This document shows positions 23,946 through 34,438 of a DNA stretch of 64,000 bases, piece by piece (position 1 is the first letter of the stretch; each line of letters opens with the position of its first letter). Position numbers and translations under genes: made by a program. Source of the stretch: Aphrocallistes beatrix (Eukaryota > Porifera > Hexactinellida > Sceptrulophora > Aphrocallistidae). The DNA is taken from contig OY725491.1 in assembly GCA_963281255.1 (NCBI GenBank), forward strand, positions 2,356,001 through 2,420,000, written 5' to 3'. Below the pieces are notes generated by a model. It was not told the origin of the DNA. It worked only from the letters and a program-made list of their open reading frames with translations, and made no database searches.

Positions 23946-26900
23946 GTAAAGTTAGAAATTACCGATTATTATCAGGGCTTTTCATAATCATGAACTTTAG
24001 GTCTGAGTCATTGAGTCGTCTAATTTTGGAATATGAATACTGGAGTTACCACAACATCGTATCATCAGGCATCAGCTCTTTCGACCCGATTTAGTGAACT
24101 CTGTCATTTTAATTACGTACTTAGTCATCGAGCCGTCCCAATTACTCAATGAAAAGTTCTAAATCTTCCCTAGGCGTATTGAGTTGTCATGAATTGCTAG
24201 TAATATCTGGGAATTTTTGTTTCTCTATTCCTATACTGGGAAGTAAATAGTATATTCAAATTTCTTGGGTTGGGTTGGTTTGCGTTAGTATAATTTTATG
24301 CGCTTCTTACTAGAATCTGGATGGATTGTTTTGATTGACTAGATTTTCGAAAATTTGATATACTCTCAAGTGTATTTAGAGTTTCGTTTATTTTGCTTGT
24401 TGATTACTTCATTGAAATCTGCCCAAGCAAATACCATTTATGGGAAAAAAATCGTTACACCCCGTCTATTTTTCTTTGAAGGTGCTACATATCTTATCTG
24501 TATATGCCAAATTAAATTAATCTGATGTTATGCTAATTCCTAGTTCTTGTTTTTTTAAATAATGAAAATATCCATTTGTTGGTCCATGAACAATTACCGT
24601 ATATCCTCGGGGTGATATTAATATTTTAGATATAAGAGAGTGAATATTACTACACGAGTCAATCAAGAAATGGTAGAAGGGAAAATTGAGCGTTAATATT
24701 CTCCCTAAGGAGTAACAAATATTTAGCACCCTCTAGCTTGATTATCCGAGGGCCAGACCCCTCGTGTTCCTGGACTAAGTGAGCATAATTGATATTAACG
24801 CAAACTTAGTCTAAATGAAGGTAATCATACAAGTTGCAAAATATTCGTATAATTATGCGACAATTGAATATGAAAATTCCAGATATTCACACATAACTAC
24901 TTGTACCTTAAGCCGTAGCCTTGCATGTACAACCATTCCATGTCCATTATCTTGAAACTCATTATAGAAGAAGGATATATCTCAGCTGGAGGAAGTTTGA
25001 AAGACCCCGAACTGTTCGATGCTGATTATTTCAACATTTCTAAGTTCGACGCCGCACTGATGGACCCTCAATACAGACTAGCTCTGCAGCATTCTGTTAA
25101 TGCTATCCGAGACGCCGCTCTCTCTCTTGAGCAGGAGACGGTTGGTGTGTTTATAGGTAAGTACGTAGACGGAAGTCCGGTAACATTCTGACTGAATTAG
25201 TAGAAGGGATGCTAACTGAATTTAGAGTTGATTTGTATCGGTTTCAGTGTGCATTTTCAGTTTAATTTTTAATTTAATTAAGTGAGAATGTTTACTTGTC
25301 TGTTTCTGTTAAAAATATGGTTGAAACTCAATCAGAAGTCTTCGTTTGAGTTAACCATCTCGTGTTTAAGGTGCTAGTTAGAGTAAAATGGAGTTCCAAT
25401 TCGGTTTGATGACCATTTGTGTACTTTTCTAACTCTGCATTTTGAGAGTAACTACTCATCGCCATTAGAACACTATGATGGTCAGCGATTGAAATTTCAT
25501 TATTTTATTGTTATTTTTTCAGTTTTAAGAAGTTTTCAGCTGGCATTCCTATTCAATAGAAGTATAGCAAACCAGTATATCGAGTAATTAAGTGTATCCG
25601 TACTTGTATAATGTAAAATAATGATTCTTTGTTATACAGTCAACTCCACTTAATAGGGTCACTGTTTAATAGGGTCAACCGCTTAATCAGGCCACTTTTG
25701 GCAGGACCGGAATAGCTCTCACACATAGAAACTAATACAAAATATTTTCGGTTAATAGGGTTCTCCGCTTAATCGGTCCAAAATGTCCTCTGACCGATGT
25801 GACCCTATTAAGCTATTAAGCGGAGTCGACTGTACATGTGTAATAAAAATGTATGCAGTATGCCACTATTATATCCTTGCCCCTAAAGACACACTCAGTT
25901 CCTGTTGAAATAGTCTAATAGAGATGTAATTATGGATATTCTGCAGGCTGCGCTTCCAACACCTACCTCCCGCAGTCAGGAGCAGACCTCTGCTCGTACC
26001 GGAAGGACCCCGCTCTCTCCTTCTACCTAGAGAGGGTCCTCACCGATGAGACAGCAGCGAACTTCATATCTTACCACCTCGACCTAACCGGGCCGTCTCT
26101 GCTCGTGAAGACGACCTGTGTCTCCTCACTCACGGCCCTGCACCTGGCCTCCCACTCCATACGGGCTGGAGAATGCACTGCGGCTATTGTGGGGGGAGTT
26201 GATATCAGCTTTCCGCAGCTAACTCCGGTTAGGAAGCAGGAAGATATGATTTTCTCTCCTTCTGGTGAGGATAGTGTGCACTTTATTCATTTTGGAGTCT
26301 TGTTTGTGCTGCTTATATAGGGAAATGCTCTTACGGTCTGATCAGCGTACCATGTCTGTCCTTCAGAATAACATATAATTCCAAGGGATTATCTAGGAGC
26401 AAGAGACGCTCCTTTTTGCGTATGGTTTTGAGCCCGAAAGTGTTTAGGAGCGTGGAAATTCAGAATATTACCAATTTACTCTATATTATAATGCTATTTA
26501 GCGATTTAGGCGCATGAAAATTTATTGGTTTTAGACTAGGAGCGTATCTCTGGAGGGCTGTATAATTCTTACTACATTTGCTCTGTAGATTCCTTTGCAT
26601 TGTAAAGCGTACCTTGTTTGGTATTTTCGATTCAGGTCAATATGATGATATTCATATTAACACCTATAATGCACTGTACTCTAAGGTAGAAATGCAATGT
26701 TTGCTGCTAATTTCTGATGACTACATGAATCCTTTGTTCATTCAAAAACTAACAGATCAATAACGGAATTTCTTGGCGAATAACTCATTGCTTCATATTA
26801 ATCTTAACAAGTACATACAGCGATCTCACTAATTTCCTTCTGCAGGTCACTGCAAATCATTTGATCAGAATGCAGACGGCTTAGTTCCTGGGAGTGGAAT

Positions 26901-29900
26901 AGGTCTGCTGGTTGTCACATCTCTAGACAGAGCTCTACAGCAAGGCTATCCTATATACTGCGAGGTCAGAGGGAGTGTCATTAATAATGATGGAAAGAAC
27001 AAAGATACATATTTCTCCCCGAGCCTTGATAACATGACGAGTTGTATCAAGAAGTGCATCTCGTTAGCTGGTATAAGTGACTGTGAGGAAGTTGTGGGGA
27101 GTATTGAAGCACATGGGGCTGGCACTCAAGTGGGAGATCAGATTGAGTTAGAAGCACTACATAATGCCTATCAGTCAAATCAGGGAAAGATCTATTTAGG
27201 TTCAGTCAAGTCTAACATTGGACATCTGGGATACGCGTCGGGAGCTGCTGCTCTGTGCAAATCAGTGCTGCAGTTAGAGAAAGGTGTCTTCTACCCCAGC
27301 TTGCATTTCTCTGACTGGAATAAAGAGTACACGAGTAGGCACAGTTCGCTACCGTTCAAGGTCACTTCTAGGGTCGTGCCTTGGGTTGGCAGCGGAAAGA
27401 AGAGGCGAGTCGCTGTGAATGGCTTGGGCCAGGGAGGAAGTAATGTGCATATTATCTTAGAGGAACACACTCGGTCTCAAACACTTCCAGAGAATATAAG
27501 GTCAAATGCCGGATATATATGTCCGTTCTCAGCACATAGTGGAGATGCATTGAAGCAAAGTTGTAGTGAATTGGTTCATTTGATTGAAAGCCATTCTGAC
27601 ATGCATTTTGAGAGTTTCCTCGCCTCTGTTTACAACACCACGCGTGACTTCCCGTTCCGTAAATGCCTACTAACTGACAATATGTTCGATCTGCTAAGTC
27701 AGATGAAACAATGGTTGTCATTGAAACAAGAGAGAATCCCTGCTTCTAACAGTCCCCACAACCTAGTATTGATCCTTTCTGGACAAGGCACACACTTCCC
27801 TACGATGGGACTTGGACTATACTTAGATTCCCGCGTTTTTAGGAAATATTTTGACGAATGTGCACACGTATGCAATACTAAACTCAACTTTGAGTTGATT
27901 GACCTACTTTTCTCCCAGACTCTACACTCCTCATCTCCAGAACTCCAAGTGTATTTACTCTGTCTGCAAGTCAGTCTGGTCAGATTCCTCCGGGCTGTAG
28001 GCTTAACTCCTGCTGCCATAATAGGGCACAGTCTCGGCGAGCTCTCTGCTGCAACAGCCAATGGCGTATTCCTATTAGAGGAAGCAATCCAGTTAGTTTA
28101 TCACCGCAGTACACTTATCATGAAGATAGCAGGGCCGGAGTATGGAATGGCGGCTGTACAGGTTGGTCAGGATGCCGGGAAGATTTTAGCCTCCAGGTTT
28201 GATGTATCAGTCGGAGCGATAAATAGTCCTGAACAAGTTGTGTTGTCAGGAGAGAAGACTAAGCTAGAACTGCTCTACTCACACCTATCTGCTAGCAATA
28301 TTAAATTTAAACAGTTGCAGGTGCCGACAGCTTTCCATTCTAAAGTTCTCCAGCAAATCATTCCCGAGTATAGGCAGCTTCTAAACCAGTTTCCTCCGAA
28401 AAATACTACGAGTGCTCTCATTTCTACTGTCACGGGGGGATGGGTCAAGGGAGATAGTTTAGCTACTCTCGCACATTGGGAGAATCAGTTGGTCAGTTCC
28501 GTTTTGTTCTACTCAGCCCTGAAAACCGCATCTCAGATAGCTAATGCAGTCTTCGTAGAGGTTGGTCCTGGAAAAAGGTTGTCCTCCATTATAACGAAGC
28601 ACTTTTCAAATGTCAAACTCTTAACTCCGCTGTTAAAATCTGATTCACATTATCTAGAAACTATGAGGGAGGCTTGGGAGCATGGTCAACCTTTGAAATG
28701 GAATCTTTTTGGTTTCTTTGAAGATTCAACTCCCAAATTACGCATGTTTCCCTATCCTTTCCAACAACAGCTACACAGTGTGGGCGATGTTGAACGGGTT
28801 TTAAAGCATCACAAACCCCAACAATCTGCTCAGCAGTCCTACGTCATGGCTTCTAGCCCTCTCTCTAACGTTATTCCCAAACAAGCCCTTGTTGAATTAG
28901 ATCGAAATGTCTCAACCTCACTAGTTCGTCTATGTAAGAGTTTCTCCGCCAAGATTCTAGAAGGCGAACATTCTAACTTTGACATATCATTTGCAATTCA
29001 GTTTCCAGGTGGATCTGTTACATTTGAGCATTTACGAGACATCTCCCCTGCACCTGACACGATTTATCCTATTGGCTGTCTCTCCAGCATCTTCGTCTAC
29101 ATCATCTACAACATTTTCCTAGACTCAGGTAGGGTTTCCAACAGCACTAAACTAGCAGATCTCCTCCCACTTGACTTTTCAGTTTCAGAGTTACAGAAAT
29201 CGATCACTCTCTTTCAGCTCGCTACTCATTCCTCTGGTCTCCCTTTCCTGCCGTCCAAGCTTGAATGGGATGTGTCCTCCCTTTCCAGCTACTCCCTATC
29301 AGACCTGTTCTCCGATTTCACAACTTGCGAGCTATCTAGCAACCCAGGAGCTAAGTACTCGTACTCCGTATTTGGTACTGCGTTGCTTACGCACGCACTC
29401 ACTGCATTATCAGACCAGTCCTATGAAGAGCTGCTGCAATCCTACATCATACAGCCTCTAGGTCTGAAATCTACCTTCATAACTGCGTCCATGCGCACTC
29501 TTAGGCTGAAGCACTATCAAGGTCATGATGTTAAGGGTAAACGAGTGTGCAGTTGGAAGTGCGGGGAAGCTTTCAAATTCGCTGATGGGATATTCACAAA
29601 CTTGACAGATCTGATATCGCTCTCGCAATATCTAGTTGGACAGAACCGAAGTGATATACCCTTTAAACAAGTTCTCAACTTCATGTTTCAATCAGATCAG
29701 GATTCATACCGGTTCCTCTCTGGTATCACCAACGGTAGTTCGGTTTGGTTGGCGGTAAATAGAGAATGGAACACATCTCTAATCCTAGCTTGCAATACCA
29801 GTCTTGATACCTGCAAGAAGTTGGCCAAATTGACTGAGTTCGCTTTCAGCTCTATCGCATCCCTCTACACCAGCACCTACTCGAGCGGTATTGTGAGCAG

Positions 29901-32225
29901 TCCTCAATCGCTTCCCTCCTCTTTTGGTGAGAAACAGGTGGTTCTGTTGGGTGGTGGGAGCCTAGCAGCTTCTGATGCACCAATAGCGGCCCTCTCCGGA
30001 CGAAGCGATAGAATAACCACTGCAGTTACGGAACTTGCAACAGAACCAAAATCGAAGGTTGAAACTCAGATTTCAAACTCTGTATTGTCAGAGTTGGAGA
30101 CAAGAATTTTGGATCCATTATCTGCATTTGTAGGAGCTGACATACTGAACAGGAGCGACGTCCGAACTCTTCAATTCTCTGATATGGGACTGGATTCACT
30201 GCTAGCTATTTCGCTCGCTGAGCAGATCTCGCAGAGTTTAGGGAAGAAAGTTTCGTTTCATCTTATATCGGAATACCCCACTGTATCTGAGTTGGCCATT
30301 TATCTTCAATCGCAGCAGGAATATCTTCCTGATTATGTTGAATCGATAACCGAGAACTCCAGTCCTGTTTCTGTTAATATAGAAACGATTATTGAGCCGA
30401 GAAATACGAATATATCTTTCCAAACATTAGCGAATACTAGAATGTACTATTTATTTGAGGAAGATACATTTCCATTAGTGATTGAGCCTTCTTCACCGCA
30501 GATTAATACCGTCAAAGATTTGCGACATCTAATTTCCCAAAATCCTGAATCTATCAAATCATTTTTGCTCAAAAATGGCGCTCTTCTATTTAGAAATTTC
30601 AAACTTCATTCGGCAGAAGATTTTTCAGCAATTTCTCTAGAGTTAAGCGGGATCCTGGGTCCACAGGTTAACTACATAGACGGGATATCTCCCCGCACTC
30701 GTATCCTAGACAAGATCTACACCTCCACTGAGTACCCTTCAAGATACGACATGTCTCCTCATAACGAATTGTCCTATTCTCCTCTGTCCCCCTCACACAT
30801 TTCGTTCTTCTGCCTCACGCCCCCTAATTCTGGCTGCGGGGGGCAGACTCCGCTCATGAGTTCTAGAGATATCCTCCATAGGATTCCAGCGGAAATACTC
30901 GATAAATGGAAAGAGAAGGGACTGAAGTACTATTGGAACTTATCTAGTCGAGGGAAAGGGGCAGGGAAGTCATGGCAAGAAACCTATGGAACGGAAGATC
31001 CTAATTATGTAGAGAAATACCTTCAAGATCAGAACTTTCAGTTTGAGTGGAGAGGAGATACCCTCAGGACTGCACGGTAAGTTTAAGAGATATAGAAACT
31101 TGATAGCAACCTGTACATTTAAAAAAATATCATCTTAATTTCGATAATAGGCAACAAACATGCATAAGTAAACTCCAAAGTCCAAACACGATACAATGCA
31201 TGTTAAACTGTTAACCCGAGGATTACTTGGGGTCAAAGGTATAAATAGAAATGACCCAGCTTTCACTTTCATTTTCAGTTTACTTTCATTTTCAGTTTAC
31301 TTTCAATTAACTTTCACTTTCAATTCAACATTCCTGGACGTGCTCGGGTTAATTAAACACTGTTCTCCCAGGTCCATCATCGGCGCCTATGTCTTTCTAT
31401 GGTAAAATATTCATGGACTACTTGTATTATATTTTAAATATAACTACAGTCGAAACCGTTTTTTTCTTACTATTTCTTTACAGGTTCAAACAGTAAGAAA
31501 AAAACGATGTAAATTAATATAGATTTGGAATTTTTTACATAATTAAGATTCTGAAATAGTAAGAAAAAACCGATAAGTAAGGATAAACCGGAGTGAGAAA
31601 AAAACGGTTTCGGCTGTATTTGAACTACATACTTGTACATTCTAGTTATATCATTTGAAGGCTTCCATGTTTCCTTCTCTGTCAAATGTAATAAATCCTA
31701 AATCGACTAATTCATTGAAAATCGCAAAGAAAAATGAATAATTCATGAATGATTCAAAAGAATTATTAATTTTCGAAGAATAATAAATTATTCAATAATT
31801 GAAATACTCTTTGTTCATGAATTAGTCAACTTAGAATGCTACTAGATCCATGATTCGTATTTATTGTTTCTAATCATTCTTGTAGCAATGCTTCCGTAAC
31901 TCGGCGTCACCCGATCACTGGAGAAGAGGTTTGGTTTAACCACGCTATCCTGTTCCACCCTTCAGAACTGCCGGCACCGATAAGCACCTCTCTGAAATCA
32001 TTTTCAAGAAATGAATACCCAAAGCATTGTACTTTCAGTGACGGTAATGAAATACCAGACCTGGAAATAAGTCAAGTTAAAAACATGTGTCATTCAAGCC
32101 AGATCATGTTTGACTGGAGAAAAGGGGACCTGTTGCTACTGGATAATTTCCTGGTCGCACACGGAAGGAAAAGTTTTGAAGGAGACAGATCAATTTTGGT
32201 TGCAATGTTCAGATCTAAAGATTGA
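15125..32225 (+). CDS. Hybrid NRPS-PKS megasynthase (whole gene, 5 exons)
   Basis: Assembly-line enzyme predicted to join three amino-acid-type units and extend them once with malonate. Exons: 15125-23945, 24968-25156, 25947-26264, 26846-31076, 31886-32225. All introns are GT-AG (phases 1, 1, 1, 2); the joined frame is 13,899 nt, 4,632 residues. Order with rough residues: A1 5-540, T1 550-620, C1 650-1080, A2 1120-1625, T2 1640-1710, serine-less carrier 1735-1803, C2 1815-2235, A3 2260-2780, T3 2790-2855, KS 2903-3315, AT 3410-3715, beta-lactamase-like 3788-4120, ACP 4185-4265, TauD/TfdA 4310-4632. The start ATG directly precedes a normal A-domain N terminus, so module 1 has no condensation domain and should load the starter. 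There is no thioesterase, terminal condensation or reductase domain. A separate phosphopantetheinyl transferase would be needed. Product unknown; likely cytosolic, since no signal peptide is seen. Domain calls are confident, exon ends good, the start fairly good. Confidence 0.93.
23946..24967 (+). other. Megasynthase intron 1 (within KS)
   Basis: GT-AG intron, phase 1, donor GTAAAG and acceptor ATTATAG. It contains no gene I can recognise. The KS is about 18 residues shorter here than usual between its first motif and MDPQ, so a small missed exon inside this intron cannot be excluded; I found no convincing candidate. Confidence 0.75.
24968..25156 (+). CDS. Megasynthase exon 2: KS, dimer-interface region
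   Basis: Encodes the KS stretch with GGSLKDPELFDADYF and MDPQYRL, matching the GGFL..FDA.FF..MDPQ block of type I ketosynthases, up to VGVFIG. Acceptor ATTATAG, donor GTAAGT at 25157. Phase 1 at both ends (189 nt), so it joins exons 1 and 3 without a frame change. The upstream ATG at 24925 lies in intron 1 and is not a start. Confidence 0.88.
25157..25946 (+). other. Megasynthase intron 2, carrying a pogo-type MITE
   Basis: GT-AG intron, phase 1, acceptor TTCTGCAG. It carries a copy of the same 190-bp TA-flanked MITE that occurs in intergenic DNA at 1778 and 43706. This ties the megasynthase physically to the host nuclear genome. Confidence 0.88.
25637..25832. mobile_element. pogo-type MITE, copy 2 (in megasynthase intron 2)
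   Basis: About 196 bp, same family as 1778-1968, inverted ends CAGTCAACTCCACTTAATAG and CGGAGTCGACTG, TA on both sides. Confidence 0.8.
25947..26264 (+). CDS. Megasynthase exon 3: KS active-site cysteine
   Basis: Starts CASNTYLPQSG and carries VKTTCVSSL, the equivalent of the DTACSSSL nucleophile motif; the catalytic Cys is at nt 26117-26119, residue about 3061. It is followed by GECTAAIVGGVD. Acceptor CTGCAG, donor GTGAGG at 26265, phase 1 both ends. The exon looks more GC-rich than exon 1. KS catalysis appears intact, because both histidines are present in exon 4. Confidence 0.9.
26265..26845 (+). other. Megasynthase intron 3
   Basis: GT-AG intron, phase 1, pyrimidine-rich acceptor CCTTCTGCAG. 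No repeat or RNA gene recognised in it. The short reading frame at 26578-26763 is intronic and without family features. Confidence 0.85.
26846..31076 (+). CDS. Megasynthase exon 4: rest of KS, AT, beta-lactamase-like domain, ACP, first part of dioxygenase
   Basis: KS: EAHGAGT (His ~3198) and NIGHLG (His ~3235), both catalytic histidines. AT: GQGTHFPTMG (~3420), GHSLGE with the active serine (~3504), and TAFHS (~3604) where malonyl-specific domains have HAFH, so malonyl-CoA is likely. Next comes a domain of the serine beta-lactamase/PBP fold: DTIYPIG, THSSGLP, PGAKYSYSVFG, IIQPLGLKST in the usual order. The SxxK motif reads CLSS (~3851), YxN reads YSV (~3948), and no clear HTG/KTG is seen. ACP: MGLDSLLA (~4223), serine intact. 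The dioxygenase begins about 4312, with metal ligands in PHNELSYSP (~4415; an HxE pair). The exon ends CG|GTAAGT, phase 2. The ATG at 27034 is internal, not a separate gene. Confidence 0.9.
31077..31885 (+). other. Megasynthase intron 4, carrying a 170-bp MITE
   Basis: Donor GTAAGT, acceptor TTCTTGTAG, phase 2. Contains a run of related TTTCATTTTCAGTT units (about 31261-31326) and a TA-flanked MITE at 31447-31616. The 69-residue reading frame here (31196-31405) lies over that repeat and is not a gene. Confidence 0.87.
31447..31616. mobile_element. Small MITE (in megasynthase intron 4)
   Basis: 170 bp, ends CAGTCGAAACCGTTTTTTTC and ACGGTTTCGGCTG, TA duplication at both sides, interior with further AGTAAGAAAAAA repeats. 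Confidence 0.75.
31886..32225 (+). CDS. Megasynthase exon 5: C-terminal half of TauD/TfdA dioxygenase, stop
   Basis: Completes the 2-oxoglutarate/Fe(II) dioxygenase: VTRRHPITGEEVWFN, then LLLDNFLVAHGRKSF with the distal metal His (~4611), and GDRS with the Arg expected to bind 2-oxoglutarate (~4620). Together with the HxE pair in exon 4 the facial triad is complete. An acidic residue at the middle position favours hydroxylation or desaturation over halogenation, where Ala or Gly replaces it. The family is used in NRPS pathways to oxidise carrier-bound amino acids (SyrP-like). TGA at 32223-32225. Confidence 0.9.
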
Positions 32226-32904
32226 TATTGGCAATATTTTAGAGTTTTTTAGAGATTTTTAGAAATCGTTCCTGTTTATTTTGCATGATTAAAACATTCT
32301 GAAGTTTTAGACTTTTCTTCTCTTACAAATACTTGTACTCAGAAATATTCATTAATTCTTAATTTGAAAGAAAAGAACCAAATTTATAAAATAATAACAT
32401 TGATCAACATTAGTCTAGGCAAGGAAAATCCCAATGTTGATTGAATTTGGAATACTTAGAAAGGATACTTTTTGATAAGCCCGCACTTAACTACATTTAA
32501 CTAATTCTTTTTGAAATGTGCAAGCCCCTCATTTTTTGATGCAGTTCCTATAGGGAGATGCCTTTATCGCATGGTGTACCACGTCTGTCCTGTATATGTA
32601 GGCTCCGTTTATGGTGTACTTAGATAGATGGGCACAATCTATTTCTTTTTTCCAAATTCCATCATTTCAGGGTTTTACTTCCGAATATTCATATTTTGAC
32701 ACCACTATTGTAAAGTTGTATTTATAAAATAACAAGCACACTTGCATAGTTCGAGCACTCGTCTCCGCAGAGTAATCTTTGGGAGCCTGGGGCCACTTCC
32801 CAGCTTTCATATACACCTTTGCATACTACTATATACAAATATAAGAAGTTTACCAAATCGACGATCTTATGGCTCAAAGAGGTCATTCGATCCCATAGTC
32901 TCAG

Positions 32905-33655
32905 GTCAGTTAGTACTGTTGAGTGGTATTTTGAGATCCTAGTATTAACTAACCATGAATTAATTAATACCTTGGTATTTTGAGATGGGGACGCAGCATT
33001 TGTCCGAATTTCTAAGTTGTCATTTGTCCGAATTGCGTTAACTGTCACTTGTCCGAATCGATTCTTGGAATATTGCCATTTGTCCGAATTGTAATTTTTT
33101 TTAGAATGAGATTGAAAGTCAACATTTTGGAAATAAATTCAAATAATATATATCAGAGAAGTTTGAAAGGGAGCTTTTCAAGTTCGAAATATTGTCCAAT
33201 TGAGTGTAAAATTGGCATTTTAATTTTAATATTAAGTGACAATATTCCAAGAATCGATGCGGACAAGTGACAACTTAAAAATTCGGACAAATGCATGCGC
33301 ATCTTTGAGATATATCGTAGTATTCTGAGATTTTGTTTCAGATACTCAAATGGCCTTGTGGTTCATTCGATTTCATCGTAACTTGATAACCACCGCCACC
33401 AAATTGTGGCACATGACACAATTTGGGGGCATGCGACACAATTTACTATGGTAGAACCCCATATGGACCATGGATGAAGTATATTTTCATTCATGGTGCA
33501 TATGGGGTTCCACCATAGTAAATTGTGTCGCGTGCCCTCAAATTGTGTCATATGTACCCAACTTTACTTTTACATATCTCAAAATACCACAGTATTAATT
33601 AATCCATGGTTAGTTAATACTAGAATCTCAAACTACCACGCAACAGTACAAAGGC
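32905..33655. repeat. Nested foldback repeats
   Basis: Outer arms of about 75 bp (TACTGTTGAGTGGTATTTTG near 32913 and its complement near 33640). Inside, a second inverted pair carries CATTTGTCCGAATT units (32998-33290), and a third pair has ACACAATTTACTATGG (33437-33535). It looks like two foldback elements inserted in a third. No gene. Confidence 0.6.
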
Positions 33656-33764
33656 AACATTTTATATCTCATAAGAGCAAATTGAAAATTTCGATTTTTT
33701 CGAATAATCCTGGTTTTGGTTAAATATCACCTGGGTCCTTAATAATGACATTGATCAATTATAA

Positions 33765-34062
33765 CAGGGCTGTCCAACTATATTTACTTCGGGCCGCAAC
33801 TGCTTCATACCACTAACCATTTAGTGGCGGGCCGCAATACAGGGGCGTGCACTCGGGATGGGTATGGATAGAGGCATTTTGGACAATTTGTATTGTGAAC
33901 AATCAGCCCTATGTCCCTATGTCCCTACCAACGAGAAAACGAGATGCATGATATGGAAAAATTTGGAGAATTTGTCTAAAAGTGGGTAAAAAAGGGGGAG
34001 ATTGAAGCAAGCAACGCGGGCCGCACAAAGCAAGGCCACGGGCTGCCTGTTGGACAGCACTG
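33765..34062. mobile_element. hAT-type MITE
   Basis: 298 bp, ends CAGGGCTGTCCAAC and GTTGGACAGCACTG, exact 8-bp duplication AATTATAA (33757-33764, 34063-34070). Contains GGGCCGCAACTGC-like repeats. Confidence 0.85.
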
Positions 34063-34438
34063 AATTATAACATAGATAACATCTCTAAATACGTCTATCC
34101 TACTGTTATAATCGATTTCACTCGAAGTATTTGCTAAGTTTTAAATTTTTTTTTTGATATGTAATGATGACGTCATAGCAGAGTGATGAGTCATCATTTG
34201 TTCATATGTTTCATATGCGAAGAATATTCATATACACATTCTATTAAAATTTCAGCCTTCGTTATAGTCGAATAACAAATTTTTGAAATTTTTAATTATA
34301 AGTGACAATGACATTATAATTCCACGATGAGTCGACATTTTCGTCTGAAGTCAGAACTTAGTGGAGCTATAGCCAAAAGACACCCACATGCCAAAAATCA
34401 GTTTTCTGTGCCTGGCAGTTTCTTCAATCAACGTTACA

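Noticed and set aside
24925-25191. Independent 88-residue gene
   Set aside because: It is megasynthase exon 2 plus flanking intron; acceptor and donor sites bound the conserved KS part exactly.
27034-31080. ATG 27034 as the start of a separate PKS gene
   Set aside because: It lies inside the ketosynthase, downstream of the active-site Cys; the frame continues upstream to a splice acceptor at 26846 and joins exon 3 in phase.
31196-31405. 69-residue frame in megasynthase intron 4
   Set aside because: It spans a short tandem TTTCATTTTCAGTT repeat inside the intron.
15125-32225. Bacterial symbiont or contaminant origin of the contig
   Set aside because: Spliceosomal introns interrupt conserved domains and contain MITE families also found in intergenic DNA here; eIF6 and the ankyrin gene are eukaryotic.
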